From the NCBI GenBank assembly GCA_905181615.1, contig CAJIYH010000002.1, forward strand, positions 310,001 to 374,000: a stretch of 64,000 nt of DNA. The letters are read 5' to 3'. How positions within the stretch are numbered: the stretch's first letter is position 1; each line of letters opens with the position of its first letter. The notes under the pieces were generated by a model. The model was not told the origin of the DNA. It saw only the letters and a list, made by a program, of their open reading frames with translations, and did not search any database. The translations under genes and the position numbers were made by a program. The DNA comes from an uncultured Flavobacteriaceae bacterium (GTDB lineage Bacteria > Bacteroidota > Bacteroidia > Flavobacteriales > Flavobacteriaceae). Below are positions 27,638 through 37,278 of the stretch, in pieces.

Positions 27638-28954
27638 TTATTTACCTATAAAATTGGCTTTCCTTTTTTCTACAAATGCCGCTACACCTTCTACTAAATC
27701 ATAGCTTTCGAAAGCTGCAATTTGTTTTTCAGCTTCGTAGGCAATTGAATCATTAAGACTATTGTCCATTGCATGAACTAGATCTTCTTTTGTTATACCT
27801 ATTGCAATAGTAGCTTTAGCGGCTAAAGTTTTGGCCCATTCAATTGCTGATTCTAAAAGTTCACCCTCTTCAACAATTTTATTTGTTAATCCAAGTTCCA
27901 AACATTCTTCCGCTTTTATTTTTTTACCTTCAGCGGCTATTTCAAATGCTTTTGAATAACCAACTTGACGTGTTAATAACCAGCTGGCTCCACCATCGGG
28001 TCCTAAACCAATATTGACAAAAGCATATAGAATTCCACTCTTAGGAGTCATAACTCGAAGATCACAAGCCAAAGCAATAGAAGCTCCAACTCCAGCTGCA
28101 GTTCCGTTTACAGCACCAATTATTGGTTTTTTTAAGGTTTGAAAATTTCGTAACAACCCTTGATAAACAGTAGTAATATATTCTCGAGAATCTTCTGGTG
28201 TTGAAATCCCAAAAGTATCCATGTCTGCTCCTGCGCAAAATCCTTTTCCAGCTCCTGTTATCACAACAGCACGAATTTCCTTGTCGTTACGAATCTCACC
28301 AATTACTTCATTGAGTCGGGTAACTAGCTCATGAGTTACGGCGTTGTAACGATCTGGTCTATTTAGAGTAACTACAGCCACATGGTCTTGTTTTTTTTCT
28401 AACAAAACAGTATCTGAAGCTTTTGGTTTTTGAGTTGCTTCTTTAATTGCTTCTTGATCTTTTTTACCAGGTCCAGCGTATGCTATTGCTATAAATTCAG
28501 CAACACAAGCTGGTTTTTCTTCTCCCTTTAATTCAAAAACAATTCCCATTTTATATTTAGCTCCACCAGGAATCTCAACACATTCAATTAACGATACACG
28601 TCCACGAAAAAAGCTCCCTGATTTGGTTGCATTTGGAAACCGAACCTTATCCAATCCATAGTTAACGCCCATCGCAACATTTTCAATTGAAAAAGTGTCG
28701 TAGCTTATTTTGGAAGCCATAGAGAGTACAAGAAATCCATGCGCAACTGTTTTTTTGTAAGGAGAAAAGGTTGCACTACGTTCTGCATCGATATGTATCC
28801 ATTGAAAGTCTTCTGTAGCATCTGCAAACGTATTGATTCTTTGCTGAGTCATAGGCATCCATTCGGTAAGCCCTAGTTCTTTTCCTACGTAATCGTTTAG
28901 TTCACTTATGTTGGTTAAACGGGTTGCGTAGGCTGTATTGGTTGGTTGTTCCAT
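27638..28954 (-). CDS. MaoC-like hydratase fused to a crotonase-family isomerase-like domain
   Basis: 438 residues, two enzymes in one chain. Residues about 10-170 are a MaoC/NodN-type hot-dog hydratase with the motif ADATEDFQWIHID (Asp/His pair) and VAHGFLVLSM. Residues about 180-438 are a crotonase with VVTLNRPDRYNAV, FCAGADM (oxyanion hole) and AFVNIGLGPDGG. At the two positions where enoyl-CoA hydratase has Glu (GG-C-E-L and PE-I) this protein has Ser (GVGASIA) and Phe (AFVNIG). The pattern resembles PaaG-type isomerases rather than hydratases. It probably performs consecutive steps on an acyl-CoA in the island pathway. Confidence 0.9.
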   Translation of the reverse strand: MEQPTNTAYATRLTNISELNDYVGKELGLTEWMPMTQQRINTFADATEDFQWIHIDAERSATFSPYKKTVAHGFLVLSMASKISYDTFSIENVAMGVNYGLDKVRFPNATKSGSFFRGRVSLIECVEIPGGAKYKMGIVFELKGEEKPACVAEFIAIAYAGPGKKDQEAIKEATQKPKASDTVLLEKKQDHVAVVTLNRPDRYNAVTHELVTRLNEVIGEIRNDKEIRAVVITGAGKGFCAGADMDTFGISTPEDSREYITTVYQGLLRNFQTLKKPIIGAVNGTAAGVGASIALACDLRVMTPKSGILYAFVNIGLGPDGGASWLLTRQVGYSKAFEIAAEGKKIKAEECLELGLTNKIVEEGELLESAIEWAKTLAAKATIAIGITKEDLVHAMDNSLNDSIAYEAEKQIAAFESYDLVEGVAAFVEKRKANFIGK

Positions 28955-28963
28955 TTTTGTGGT

Positions 28964-29734
28964 TTAAGTTAGCATATGTCCTCCATCTGCATTCATAACA
29001 GCACCTGTTGTATACGATGATGCTTCTGACGCTAAATAAAGTGCAAGTCCTGCTATTTCTGTAGGATCTGCTGCTCTTTGAAGGGGAAGATGATTTTCGA
29101 CTTGTTTCATTAAATGTTCGTTACTCCATAAGGCTTTACTGAATTTGGTTTTGATTAAACCGGGGCAAATTGCATTGGAACGAATCCCATACTTCCCCCA
29201 TTCACTGGCTTGAGATTTTGTTAGCATAATCAAAGCAGATTTACTAACCCCATAAAGTCCGAGACCTAAGCTTGGTTTTAAACCCTCAACAGAAGCAATA
29301 TTGATGATGCTTCCATTCTTTTTTTCTTTCATATAAGGAAAACAGAGTTTAGCAAATGAAAAGCAAGCTTTTACATTTACATCCATAATTTTATCAAATA
29401 CATTGTCTTCAATTCCTTCTAAAGGAGAAAAAACTGGGTTTGTAGCTGCGTTGTTGACTAGAATGTCTATGCCTCCATATAGGGTAACTGTTTTTTCAAT
29501 TAAAGCTTTTCGTTGCTCTTCATCTCCAACATGACAAGCAATTCCTGTTGCTTCATAGCCTTTAGCTTTAAACTCTGAAGCTACTTCATCTACGCTATCT
29601 TGAGAGCGACTGCTTACAATTACTTTAGCTCCATATTCGGCAAGTCCTTCTGCAATTGCTTTTCCAATCCCTTTACTGGATCCTGTAACTACTGCTACTT
29701 TTCCTTTTAAATCAAATAATTTTTTTATACTCAT
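28964..29734 (-). CDS. Short-chain dehydrogenase/reductase (DHRS4-like)
   Basis: 256 residues. NAD(P)-binding TGSSKGIGKAIAEGLA (about 17), NNAATNP, and catalytic Ser-Tyr-Lys in IINIASVEG and GLYGVSKSALIML. The C-terminal ICPGLIKTKFSKALWSNE resembles DHRS4-like carbonyl reductases. It oxidises or reduces a hydroxyl/keto group, possibly a 3-hydroxyacyl-CoA or a ring alcohol of the substrate. It lies nine bases upstream of the MaoC/crotonase fusion and two bases after the next SDR, clearly in one operon. Confidence 0.92.
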   Translation of the reverse strand: MSIKKLFDLKGKVAVVTGSSKGIGKAIAEGLAEYGAKVIVSSRSQDSVDEVASEFKAKGYEATGIACHVGDEEQRKALIEKTVTLYGGIDILVNNAATNPVFSPLEGIEDNVFDKIMDVNVKACFSFAKLCFPYMKEKKNGSIINIASVEGLKPSLGLGLYGVSKSALIMLTKSQASEWGKYGIRSNAICPGLIKTKFSKALWSNEHLMKQVENHLPLQRAADPTEIAGLALYLASEASSYTTGAVMNADGGHMLT

Positions 29735-29736
29735 AA

Positions 29737-30480
29737 TTACATTGGCATTGCGCCACCATTAGCATGAAGGGTTATTCCGTTTATAAATCCTGCTTGTTTA
29801 GAAGCCAAATAGAGGTAAGCATACCCCATATCTTCGGCTGTTCCTATTCTAGAAACGGGTATCATAGCAATCCCTGCTTTAATTACCTCATCAGGCATTC
29901 CTGAAGTCATTTCTGTTTCAATAAACCCAGGAGCTACAGCATTTGCTGTTATTCCATACCGACCAACTTCTCGGCATAGTGCTCTTGTAAACCCTGCTAC
30001 TCCAGCCTTAGAAGCTGAATAGTTGGTTTGTCCAAATGCTCCAGCAAATCCATTAATTGATGAGGCTGATATAATTCTTCCATAACGAGCTTCACGCATG
30101 TGAGGAAGAACAGCTTGTGTTGTTGTAAATAATGAACTTAAATTCACATTGATTACGGCATCCCATTCTTCTTGCGTCATTTTGAGGAATGACTTGTCAC
30201 GAACAATTCCTGCGTTATTGATCAAAATATCGATTTTACTATGTTCTGATATAATTTGTACAACTGCACCATCGACTGCTTCTCTGTTAGTAATATCAAC
30301 TTTTTGGAAGAAGATTTTACCGCCATCAGCTTTTAACTTAGCTGCTGTTTCAGCTCCTGAATCTCTTACGTCCCATAAAGCTACTGTAGCTCCTGCATCA
30401 CAAAACACTTTACATATTCCTTCTCCAATTCCTTGGGCTCCACCAGTAATGATGGCTACTTGTCCTTCTAAACTAATCAT
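29737..30480 (-). CDS. Short-chain dehydrogenase/reductase (FabG/PhaB-like)
   Basis: 247 residues with TGGAQGIGEGICKVF (cofactor binding), NNAGIVRD, ISASSINGFAGAFG and the catalytic NYSASKAGVAGFTRAL, then GFIETEMTSGMPDEV. This is the 3-oxoacyl/acetoacetyl-CoA reductase-like group, which in a catabolic setting may act as a 3-hydroxyacyl-CoA dehydrogenase. Its start overlaps the end of the strictosidine-synthase-like gene by eight bases. Confidence 0.92.
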   Translation of the reverse strand: MISLEGQVAIITGGAQGIGEGICKVFCDAGATVALWDVRDSGAETAAKLKADGGKIFFQKVDITNREAVDGAVVQIISEHSKIDILINNAGIVRDKSFLKMTQEEWDAVINVNLSSLFTTTQAVLPHMREARYGRIISASSINGFAGAFGQTNYSASKAGVAGFTRALCREVGRYGITANAVAPGFIETEMTSGMPDEVIKAGIAMIPVSRIGTAEDMGYAYLYLASKQAGFINGITLHANGGAMPM

Positions 30481-31546
30481 TTGTTTTTTCTTTTAATGTG
30501 TAAATTCCTATTCCAGTTTCTTTCAGGCTTCCTAAATAGAGTTTATTATTTACCTGAAGCACACTGGTTATGTAATCGAATCCTCCTTCAGGGTCTTGTA
30601 AATTATATTTTAATTTTCCATCGAGATCAAATCCCAATACCATAGAATATGGTTCTGGAACTGCTCCTTCAATAACTGATCTTGGTAAGCGTAAGAGCAT
30701 AGACCTTACAAAAGGAAATTCTGTTAGCGGTTCTACTGCTATTGCTCTTTGACTGGGTACAGCAATCCAAAAGATGCCGTTCAAAAAAGTTATATTATCA
30801 GGATATCCAGGCAGACTATTAATAAAAAGTTCTGTTGTTCCTTTTTTATCTCCTTTAATCCAATGTTTTTTTATTTGTATCCCAAACGTTTCATTGATTA
30901 GAATGTATTCTTCATTTGAATCAAGTGCAACACCATTTGCAAAAAAGAGATTTTCTAAGACAACAGATGTCTTCTTTGTATTTAAATCATAAGATATAAC
31001 TCTTCCGGTTGCCCGTTGTTCCCAAAATTCATTTTCTACCTCAATAGGGTTTCTTTGGGTGGCATCAGAAAAATAAATAACTCCCTCTTTAGAAATCGCA
31101 AGATCATCTGCAAATAAAATAGGCGTGCCATCAATTTCATTTAATAATGTTTGGACTACACCTAAGCTGTCTAATGCAACTAATCCCTTAACTTGGTCCG
31201 CGATGACTAACATTCCGTTTGGAGCAAACTTCATTCCTAGTGGTCTTCCACCTGTATTGCCAACAATCTCTTTATTTGATAAAAGCGAGTCAAATTTTAT
31301 AATGTCTCCATTTTCAAGCCCACTGTAAAAGTTCCCCAGACTGTCTTGAGCTATTGATTCGGGACCAATACCATCTACTTCTATAAAATCTATTCCGGTG
31401 AGTTTGTTATTAACTTTAAATTCTCCTTCCATTCCAGGGTAAGTTGGAGAGGTTCGGGCTATAGGCTCTAAATCAATAGGATAGAGGCATAAGTAGAGTA
31501 TACCTACTAAAATTATGGCACCAACTAGTTTAAGAATACGTTTCAT
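30473..31546 (-). CDS. Strictosidine-synthase/SMP-30-like beta-propeller protein
   Basis: 357 residues. An N-terminal hydrophobic segment (about 4-24) is a membrane anchor or signal. The propeller motifs IDGTPILFADDLAISKEGVIYFSDATQ and NGVALDSNEEYILINET are characteristic of the strictosidine-synthase-like (APMAP) family. Bacterial members are thought to be lactonases or esterases and are not alkaloid synthases. It could open a lactone made by the monooxygenase encoded at 39165-40646; this is inference. It lies inside the main operon and its start is 10 bases after the upstream SDR. Confidence 0.83.
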   Translation of the reverse strand: MKRILKLVGAIILVGILYLCLYPIDLEPIARTSPTYPGMEGEFKVNNKLTGIDFIEVDGIGPESIAQDSLGNFYSGLENGDIIKFDSLLSNKEIVGNTGGRPLGMKFAPNGMLVIADQVKGLVALDSLGVVQTLLNEIDGTPILFADDLAISKEGVIYFSDATQRNPIEVENEFWEQRATGRVISYDLNTKKTSVVLENLFFANGVALDSNEEYILINETFGIQIKKHWIKGDKKGTTELFINSLPGYPDNITFLNGIFWIAVPSQRAIAVEPLTEFPFVRSMLLRLPRSVIEGAVPEPYSMVLGFDLDGKLKYNLQDPEGGFDYITSVLQVNNKLYLGSLKETGIGIYTLKEKTND

Positions 31547-31556
31547 AATTAATTTT

Positions 31557-32363
31557 TTATTTCATGAAAGACATTATGGTATTATACAACTCCATACGAT
31601 CTCCAGCCAAGTGTTCTAAACCGTCAACAGGTAGGGTAACTCCGCTAATATAACTTGCTAAAGGACTGGATAAAAATAATACGGCATTAGAAACATCTTG
31701 TATTGTTCCAAAACGTTTCATTAAATTCTTTTTTTCACTTTCTTTAAGAAATGCCTGCATTTGCTCAGGGTAATTTTCTAAGCCAGAAGTAGCTATAGTT
31801 CCTGGTGCAACAGCATTTACTCGAATGTTGTGCGCTGCCCATTCTTGACCTAGGCTTTTTGTTAAATTTTCAACTCCAGCTCGTGCAGCTCCAGTGTGAG
31901 CCATCCCAGGAAATCCCCGCATTACGTTGGCAGTAATGTTTATGATTGTTCCACTTTTTTGCGGAATAAAAAAGGTGTTGGCTATGTGCTGACTCATATA
32001 GAAAGTTCCGTTTAGGTTGTTGTTAATAACAGCAGCCCAACCTTTTTGTGCAATTACATTTGAAGGTGCTGGAAATTGTCCACCGGCATTATTGATTAGA
32101 ATATCCAATCCACCTATGGTTTCTTGAATCATTTCGCCTAATTCTTTAATCGCATCAGGCTCTCTAATATCACAAACTTTTGCATAGCAAGGTCCAAAGG
32201 CTTGCAGTTCTTCAGCAGCTGCGAGTAAAGGTTCTTCTTTTCTTGAAGCGATAATTACTTCAGCGCCAAGGTTCAGAAATGCCTTAGCTATTCCAAAGCC
32301 AATTCCACTTCGTCCTCCTGTAACCAGGACTTTTTTACCCTTAAATAAATCAGATACGTACAT
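31557..32363 (-). CDS. SDR of 2,4-dienoyl-CoA / trans-2-enoyl-CoA reductase type
   Basis: 268 residues. Cofactor motif TGGRSGIGFGIAKAFL, then NNAGGQFPAPSN, INITANVMRG and MAHTGAARAGVENLTKSLGQ. The usual catalytic Tyr of YxxxK is Gly or Ala here, while the Lys-like position and the downstream KSLGQEW are kept. This is the pattern of 2,4-dienoyl-CoA reductase and peroxisomal enoyl-CoA reductase relatives. It would remove double bonds that block beta-oxidation. A 131-base spacer separates it from the next upstream gene, the largest gap in the run, so a second promoter may lie there. Confidence 0.88.
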   Translation of the reverse strand: MYVSDLFKGKKVLVTGGRSGIGFGIAKAFLNLGAEVIIASRKEEPLLAAAEELQAFGPCYAKVCDIREPDAIKELGEMIQETIGGLDILINNAGGQFPAPSNVIAQKGWAAVINNNLNGTFYMSQHIANTFFIPQKSGTIINITANVMRGFPGMAHTGAARAGVENLTKSLGQEWAAHNIRVNAVAPGTIATSGLENYPEQMQAFLKESEKKNLMKRFGTIQDVSNAVLFLSSPLASYISGVTLPVDGLEHLAGDRMELYNTIMSFMK

Positions 32364-32494
32364 TATAATTCTACACGGAATAAACCCGTTTTTATGTCAT
32401 TTTTAAAATATAAAATCCCTCCCTTTCTAAATTTTGAAAGAGTATAAAGATATATAGTTTGTTAAATTTTAAAGCGTATACTTTAATACTGCTT

Positions 32495-33238
32495 TTATCC
32501 AGCGTCCATTCCACCATCCAAAACAAGTGAATGACCATTCATATAAGAAGAATCATCCGAAAGCATAAACTTAATTGCATTCGCAACTTCTTCAGGTCTT
32601 CCTAATCTTTTCAGGGGTACTCTAAAATTAGCAACAAATTCTAATAAAGGTTTTGGAACTGCTTCTATTATGTCTGTTTCTATAAAAGAAGGGCATATAG
32701 CATTTACTCGAATATTCCGAGATCCATATTCAACAGCTGCTGTTTTGGTTAGTCCAATAACACCATGTTTTGAAGCTGAATAATGGCATCCTAAGGGTAC
32801 ACCTTTCTTGCCTGCAAGAGAAGCAACATTTACAATATTTCCTCCACCTTGATCAAGTAATATTTTAAGTTGGTATTTAAGGCAGTAAAAAACGCTACTT
32901 AAATTCACGGCTATTACGTTATCCCAATCTTCATCTTTCATTTCGTGAAACGGAGCCATTACGCCTCCAATTCCAGCATTGTTAATAAAAGCATCAATTT
33001 TTTTTTCGTCTTTAATAGCTTGTATTAAGACAGACTCGATTTGTTTTTTATCAGACACGTCTAGGAGGTAGGTACTTGCACTTCCACCCGCATCTTCAAT
33101 AATTTTTTTTGTCTCAGCAAGAGTCACTGGATCAATATCGGTCAAAATAGTTTTATAGCCAGAGGCCGAAAGAGCAACCGCAGTTGCTCTTCCTAATCCT
33201 TTAGCAGCACCAGTAATGAATGCTTTTTTGTCTATCAT
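32495..33238 (-). CDS. Short-chain dehydrogenase/reductase (classical)
   Basis: 247 residues with TGAAKGLGRATAVALSASG, NNAGIGGVMAPFHEM, VNVASLAGKKG and the catalytic HYSASKHGVIGLTKT. Asp in ILTDIDP after the second strand suggests NAD rather than NADP. It may oxidise a secondary alcohol to the ketone used by the monooxygenase. It begins 14 bases after the TonB receptor gene. Confidence 0.92.
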   Translation of the reverse strand: MIDKKAFITGAAKGLGRATAVALSASGYKTILTDIDPVTLAETKKIIEDAGGSASTYLLDVSDKKQIESVLIQAIKDEKKIDAFINNAGIGGVMAPFHEMKDEDWDNVIAVNLSSVFYCLKYQLKILLDQGGGNIVNVASLAGKKGVPLGCHYSASKHGVIGLTKTAAVEYGSRNIRVNAICPSFIETDIIEAVPKPLLEFVANFRVPLKRLGRPEEVANAIKFMLSDDSSYMNGHSLVLDGGMDAG

Positions 33239-33252
33239 ACTAGTGCTAATTA

Positions 33253-36200
33253 TTATAAATCAAATGTCAATTTACCAATTATTCTTCTTCCTATCACAGG
33301 CATGTTAGGGAATGCTCTGTACTTTTGGTCGAATAAGTTTGAAGCGGTAATATCAAACTTCAACTTATCAGTTAAATAAATACCATAGTTTGCATCAATT
33401 AGGTTTTTTTCATCAGCTGTTCCACCGAAGTCACCTTGATTTGATTCAAAGGCATCATCATGTTGGAAACTGATACTTCCATACCTGTGGTCTTTATTCC
33501 ACATTATACCTGCTCTATATTTGAATTGAGGTGTATTTAATTTGGTTGCAAAAGGTAAATCATCATCATCACTTTCACCTGGAGTCCATTCAGTTTGACT
33601 CAGGTAGGATCCATTAGCCCACAGAGTGAAGTTGTTATTTAAGAAATATTCAAACCCTACATCTATTCCGTAGTGACTTCTTACAGCATTTTCGAATTTT
33701 CTATATCCAAACGGAATGTGCGTTACTCCATCACCTTGAGGAACACTTTCAGATTCAATAGTTCCAAAAACCGGAAATAATGCTCCAGCTGCTCCTATAA
33801 ACCCATCACTACCTGCTCCAAGAGCCAGTGAACCGGCAGCTAAAGCTCCTAAGCCTCCTGCAACTTGGGCAATTGTACCAGCTAAAGGAGGGAGTCCCAA
33901 TGCTGGATTACCACCGTAAAGTGCATTAGCTGGTAATCCATTCGCAACAGCAACAGCTTCATATGCAGTAGTTAAAGCGCCAGAAACAGCGGCTAAAGAA
34001 TTAGCACCAACTTGGGCACCAACATCACCAGCAAATGCAGCAGCAGTATTATTATCAAATCCAGAAAGATTAAATGTTGGTCCTATTGCAGTAAATTGTG
34101 TAAATCCTTTTACTTCATAAGTATAAAAATCAACCATTACTTTAAGCTTATCACCAATAATTCCATTATATCCAACTTCAAAAGAATTTATAGTAGCTAA
34201 TTTTGAAGCACCTGCACCAATTGGAGTTCCACTCATTGGAGTTCCGTCTTGTAAATTATAAGGCGTTAATGTACCAAAAGATCCAGTAGGAGTTGTTCCT
34301 AGCATGGTTGCTATTAAAATGCTTGAGAAATCTAATGCAGGTGATCCAATAGCCCCAAGTATAGGGTTTAAAGCACCTTCTAAGCCTCTCAATCCAGCTA
34401 ACAAAGGATTAGTAGAGTATGCAGCTTGAGTTCCAGCAATAGTTAGAGGATTTGAAAGTATAGCACCATATAAATAAGCATTAGGAACTGTGGTCGAGCC
34501 TTGAGGAATTGTAGCTCCTCCAAAAGCAGGTAATGCAATTGGTGCACCCGGAGCAAATGTCTGAGGATTTACTTCTCCAGACAACCAAACATCATATGCT
34601 CCAGGGATAATGGTGTTTACAGGAAAATCAATAAAATTTTGAAGAGCAGTTGACGCAGCAGTAGAGCTGTTGTAAGTTACTCTAAAAGTATTCTTATCAT
34701 TTGCTTTATAAACTAATGCAATTCTAGGAGAGATTCCATCTTCATCAAGAAGATTAAAAGTATCATAACGTACAGCATATGTTAGATCTAATTTTTCACT
34801 AAGCTTAGAAGTACCTTGCCCATAAACCCCAGTGATAATGTAATCATCATCACCATCATTACGACCATATAATGTATTGTCAGAGTTTCCTTGTATGTTT
34901 CTGTGATCAAGACCAACTGTGAAGTTAGTATCTAGAAAAGCAGGAACATCAAAGTTATATTGAACCTGGGCGTCTAAAGAATTTCTTTGCGCTATTTGAC
35001 GGAACCCAGAGTTATATAAAAAGGTAGGGTTGTTTTTATCTCCACCATCATTATAATTATAAAATACTTGAGCAAATAATCCACCAGATTGAACCCGAGC
35101 TTGTGCCCAATAATCTTGTCCGTTTTGGTAACCTGCACCTTGTGAATTAAAAAATAAAGCTCCTCCTTTAGCATATCCACCAGATAAGAAAGCATTTGTT
35201 TTCTCACTAGGGCGAAATTCTAAATGTGCATTAACAGATATGTTCTTATATTTAGTCGCCAATGGGTTGCCATCGTTATTATCATCTAGCTTAGACATTG
35301 ATTGAACAATACCATCATTACCTGTTGCATCTAAATAACCTCCAGGAGCAACTTTAGGCTGATATATCGTTGTAGCTAAAGTTTGAATGTAATTTTCTCC
35401 CGTAGATGGTTTTATTTCGGTTCCATCTAATTCGAAATCATCTCCCTCTGAATATTTACCATTTATTTTGTATCCAAACTTTTTATCATCAGAAGCATAA
35501 GCATGTCTAAATGCTGCACCCATTGTTTTCATTGTTCCTCCAATAAGTTCAACTGTTGTTCCAGGATAGTCAATTGGATTCTTAGACATGAAGTGTACAA
35601 CTCCAGAGACAACATTTGGTCCGTATAATGCAGAAGCAGCTCCACGAACAACTTCAATCTTAGCAAGATCAATATTAGATAGTCCGGATTGTTGTGTAAA
35701 GAAAGTTCCAGCTGCTGGTGTAGACAAGAATCTATAATCTAACATCGGAAAAGTAGCAGATCCAAATATTCCTGCTCCAGATCTCATTTCAATATTAATT
35801 GTGTTTGCAGACTGTTGCTGGATTTGAACTCCAGGTACATTCATTAAAAGTCGAACTGGATCAACAGCTACAGCAGAATTTTCGATATCCTTTGCAGATA
35901 TGACACTAACAGAAGCAGGTGCTTCTTGAATTTTCTGTGGTCTTCGCGAAGCTGATACAATAATCTCATCTAAATTTTCTCCTGCATCTAATGATATATT
36001 TAAAACTTGATCAGCAGAAGTAACTTGGATGGATTTTGATCCAAATCCAATAGAACTAACTTCAACGGTAAAAGGAAATGATTGAGTTGTACTAAAACTG
36101 AAGTTACCATCAAAGTCGGAATTGGTTCCGTCGGTGGTGCCTTGAACGATTATGTTCACCCCTGGTATGGGTTCATTAGAGTCTGAATCACTCACAGATC

Positions 36201-36285
36201 CACTAACGGTGGTTTGTGCGAAAATCAGATTTACACAAAACAGCCCAATGAGCGTTAATGTAGTAGTTAGTTTACTTTTTTTCAT
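33253..36285 (-). CDS. TonB-dependent outer-membrane receptor
   Basis: 1010 residues. Signal peptide (about 1-23, ending NLIFAQ), a carboxypeptidase-like domain (about 27-110, TTVSGSVSDSDSNEPIPGVN), the plug domain (about 115-240, with RPQKIQEAPASVSVI and ASALYGPNVVSGVVHF), then a 22-strand barrel ending KYRAFPNMPVIGRRIIGKLTF. No SusD partner is nearby, so this is not a SusC-type glycan system. Two predicted loop regions (about 620-680 and 750-850) are unusually rich in Ala, Gly, Leu and Pro (LPANALYGGNPALGLPPLAG). Position in the island suggests import of its hydrophobic substrate. Confidence 0.94.
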   Translation of the reverse strand: MKKSKLTTTLTLIGLFCVNLIFAQTTVSGSVSDSDSNEPIPGVNIIVQGTTDGTNSDFDGNFSFSTTQSFPFTVEVSSIGFGSKSIQVTSADQVLNISLDAGENLDEIIVSASRRPQKIQEAPASVSVISAKDIENSAVAVDPVRLLMNVPGVQIQQQSANTINIEMRSGAGIFGSATFPMLDYRFLSTPAAGTFFTQQSGLSNIDLAKIEVVRGAASALYGPNVVSGVVHFMSKNPIDYPGTTVELIGGTMKTMGAAFRHAYASDDKKFGYKINGKYSEGDDFELDGTEIKPSTGENYIQTLATTIYQPKVAPGGYLDATGNDGIVQSMSKLDDNNDGNPLATKYKNISVNAHLEFRPSEKTNAFLSGGYAKGGALFFNSQGAGYQNGQDYWAQARVQSGGLFAQVFYNYNDGGDKNNPTFLYNSGFRQIAQRNSLDAQVQYNFDVPAFLDTNFTVGLDHRNIQGNSDNTLYGRNDGDDDYIITGVYGQGTSKLSEKLDLTYAVRYDTFNLLDEDGISPRIALVYKANDKNTFRVTYNSSTAASTALQNFIDFPVNTIIPGAYDVWLSGEVNPQTFAPGAPIALPAFGGATIPQGSTTVPNAYLYGAILSNPLTIAGTQAAYSTNPLLAGLRGLEGALNPILGAIGSPALDFSSILIATMLGTTPTGSFGTLTPYNLQDGTPMSGTPIGAGASKLATINSFEVGYNGIIGDKLKVMVDFYTYEVKGFTQFTAIGPTFNLSGFDNNTAAAFAGDVGAQVGANSLAAVSGALTTAYEAVAVANGLPANALYGGNPALGLPPLAGTIAQVAGGLGALAAGSLALGAGSDGFIGAAGALFPVFGTIESESVPQGDGVTHIPFGYRKFENAVRSHYGIDVGFEYFLNNNFTLWANGSYLSQTEWTPGESDDDDLPFATKLNTPQFKYRAGIMWNKDHRYGSISFQHDDAFESNQGDFGGTADEKNLIDANYGIYLTDKLKFDITASNLFDQKYRAFPNMPVIGRRIIGKLTFDL

Positions 36286-36306
36286 AATTGGTTTTTTAAA
36301 TTAATA

Positions 36307-37275
36307 TTAATTACTGGAATCATCAATAAAATCAAGAACTCTGGCAGAAATGGGGTTAATAAAATTGTTTGGGAGATCATGTCCCATACCTGAAAGATAA
36401 TAAGATTTTACATTTTTTAAGCAAGTTACGTATTTTTTTGCATGTTTTATATCAATTAAAAAATCTGAATCCCCGTGAATTACTAGTGATGGCGTAGTGA
36501 TTGATTTTAATTTTTCAAGGAATGATCCTGATTTTTTAATAGCGGCGACATGTTGCTCAAAACTTTTTCGATAGTATCCTTTTCTAAACTTTATTTCATA
36601 AAAAATTTCGTTCAAATGTTTTTTTACATTTAATGCATATGCTCCTTTCCCCACCCATAGATTTCTGACGGCCAGATGGATTTTAAGTTGTTTTCTTAGA
36701 TTATTTTTAGCACCAACAAATCCTAACATAACCGCCCTAAAACGTCTTTCCATTGACTTGTTGACAGCAACCAACTCGGGGTCGTAAAAATATCCTGAGG
36801 ACATTATAGAGCATAGGGATTGCGTTACTTCGGGAAACAAGTAAGCAAAACGTTGCGCAATCATCCCACCCATTGAAGCTCCGATGATATGGGCTTTTTC
36901 TATTTTTAAACAATCCAAAACAGCCTTAGCATCATGCGCCATATCTTCTAGGGTATAGCCGCTCTTTTTTGTCCAATCTAACATTCTGTCAGAACATCCA
37001 ATACCCCGATGGTCAAACCGAATTACTTGGTACCCGTTATCTAAAAATGCTTGGATAAATTCTTGTGGCCAAAAAAGTAATGTATTTGCATTACGACTGA
37101 TTAACAAAATAGTTGATTTTATTTCTGTCTTTGGTTTTTGAATCTCGTAGTACAAGCGTACTTTTCCGTTGAAGGCATATCCTGTTTCCCCTAAGATTAG
37201 CTCTTTAATAGGTTCAAACATAGATTCCTGAATGACGTCATCAATATAATTTTCGTATTCCTTTATTTTAAACAT
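36307..37275 (-). CDS. Alpha/beta-fold hydrolase
   Basis: 322 residues. The nucleophile elbow is GASMGG (about residue 133), an oxyanion segment lies near LLISRNANT, and HRGIGCSDR is typical of the fold. The acid is probably Asp in HGDSDFLIDIKHA and the His is in SGMGHDLP near the C-terminus. No signal peptide. It may hydrolyse the ester or lactone produced by the monooxygenase. It is three bases from the ligase gene and 21 bases before the TonB receptor gene. Confidence 0.9.
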   Translation of the reverse strand: MFKIKEYENYIDDVIQESMFEPIKELILGETGYAFNGKVRLYYEIQKPKTEIKSTILLISRNANTLLFWPQEFIQAFLDNGYQVIRFDHRGIGCSDRMLDWTKKSGYTLEDMAHDAKAVLDCLKIEKAHIIGASMGGMIAQRFAYLFPEVTQSLCSIMSSGYFYDPELVAVNKSMERRFRAVMLGFVGAKNNLRKQLKIHLAVRNLWVGKGAYALNVKKHLNEIFYEIKFRKGYYRKSFEQHVAAIKKSGSFLEKLKSITTPSLVIHGDSDFLIDIKHAKKYVTCLKNVKSYYLSGMGHDLPNNFINPISARVLDFIDDSSN

Positions 37276-37278
37276 GGA

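Noticed and set aside
33253-36285. Polysaccharide utilisation locus suggested by the TonB receptor
   Set aside because: No SusD-like lipoprotein, glycoside hydrolase or sulfatase is adjacent; neighbours are acyl-CoA and oxygenase enzymes.
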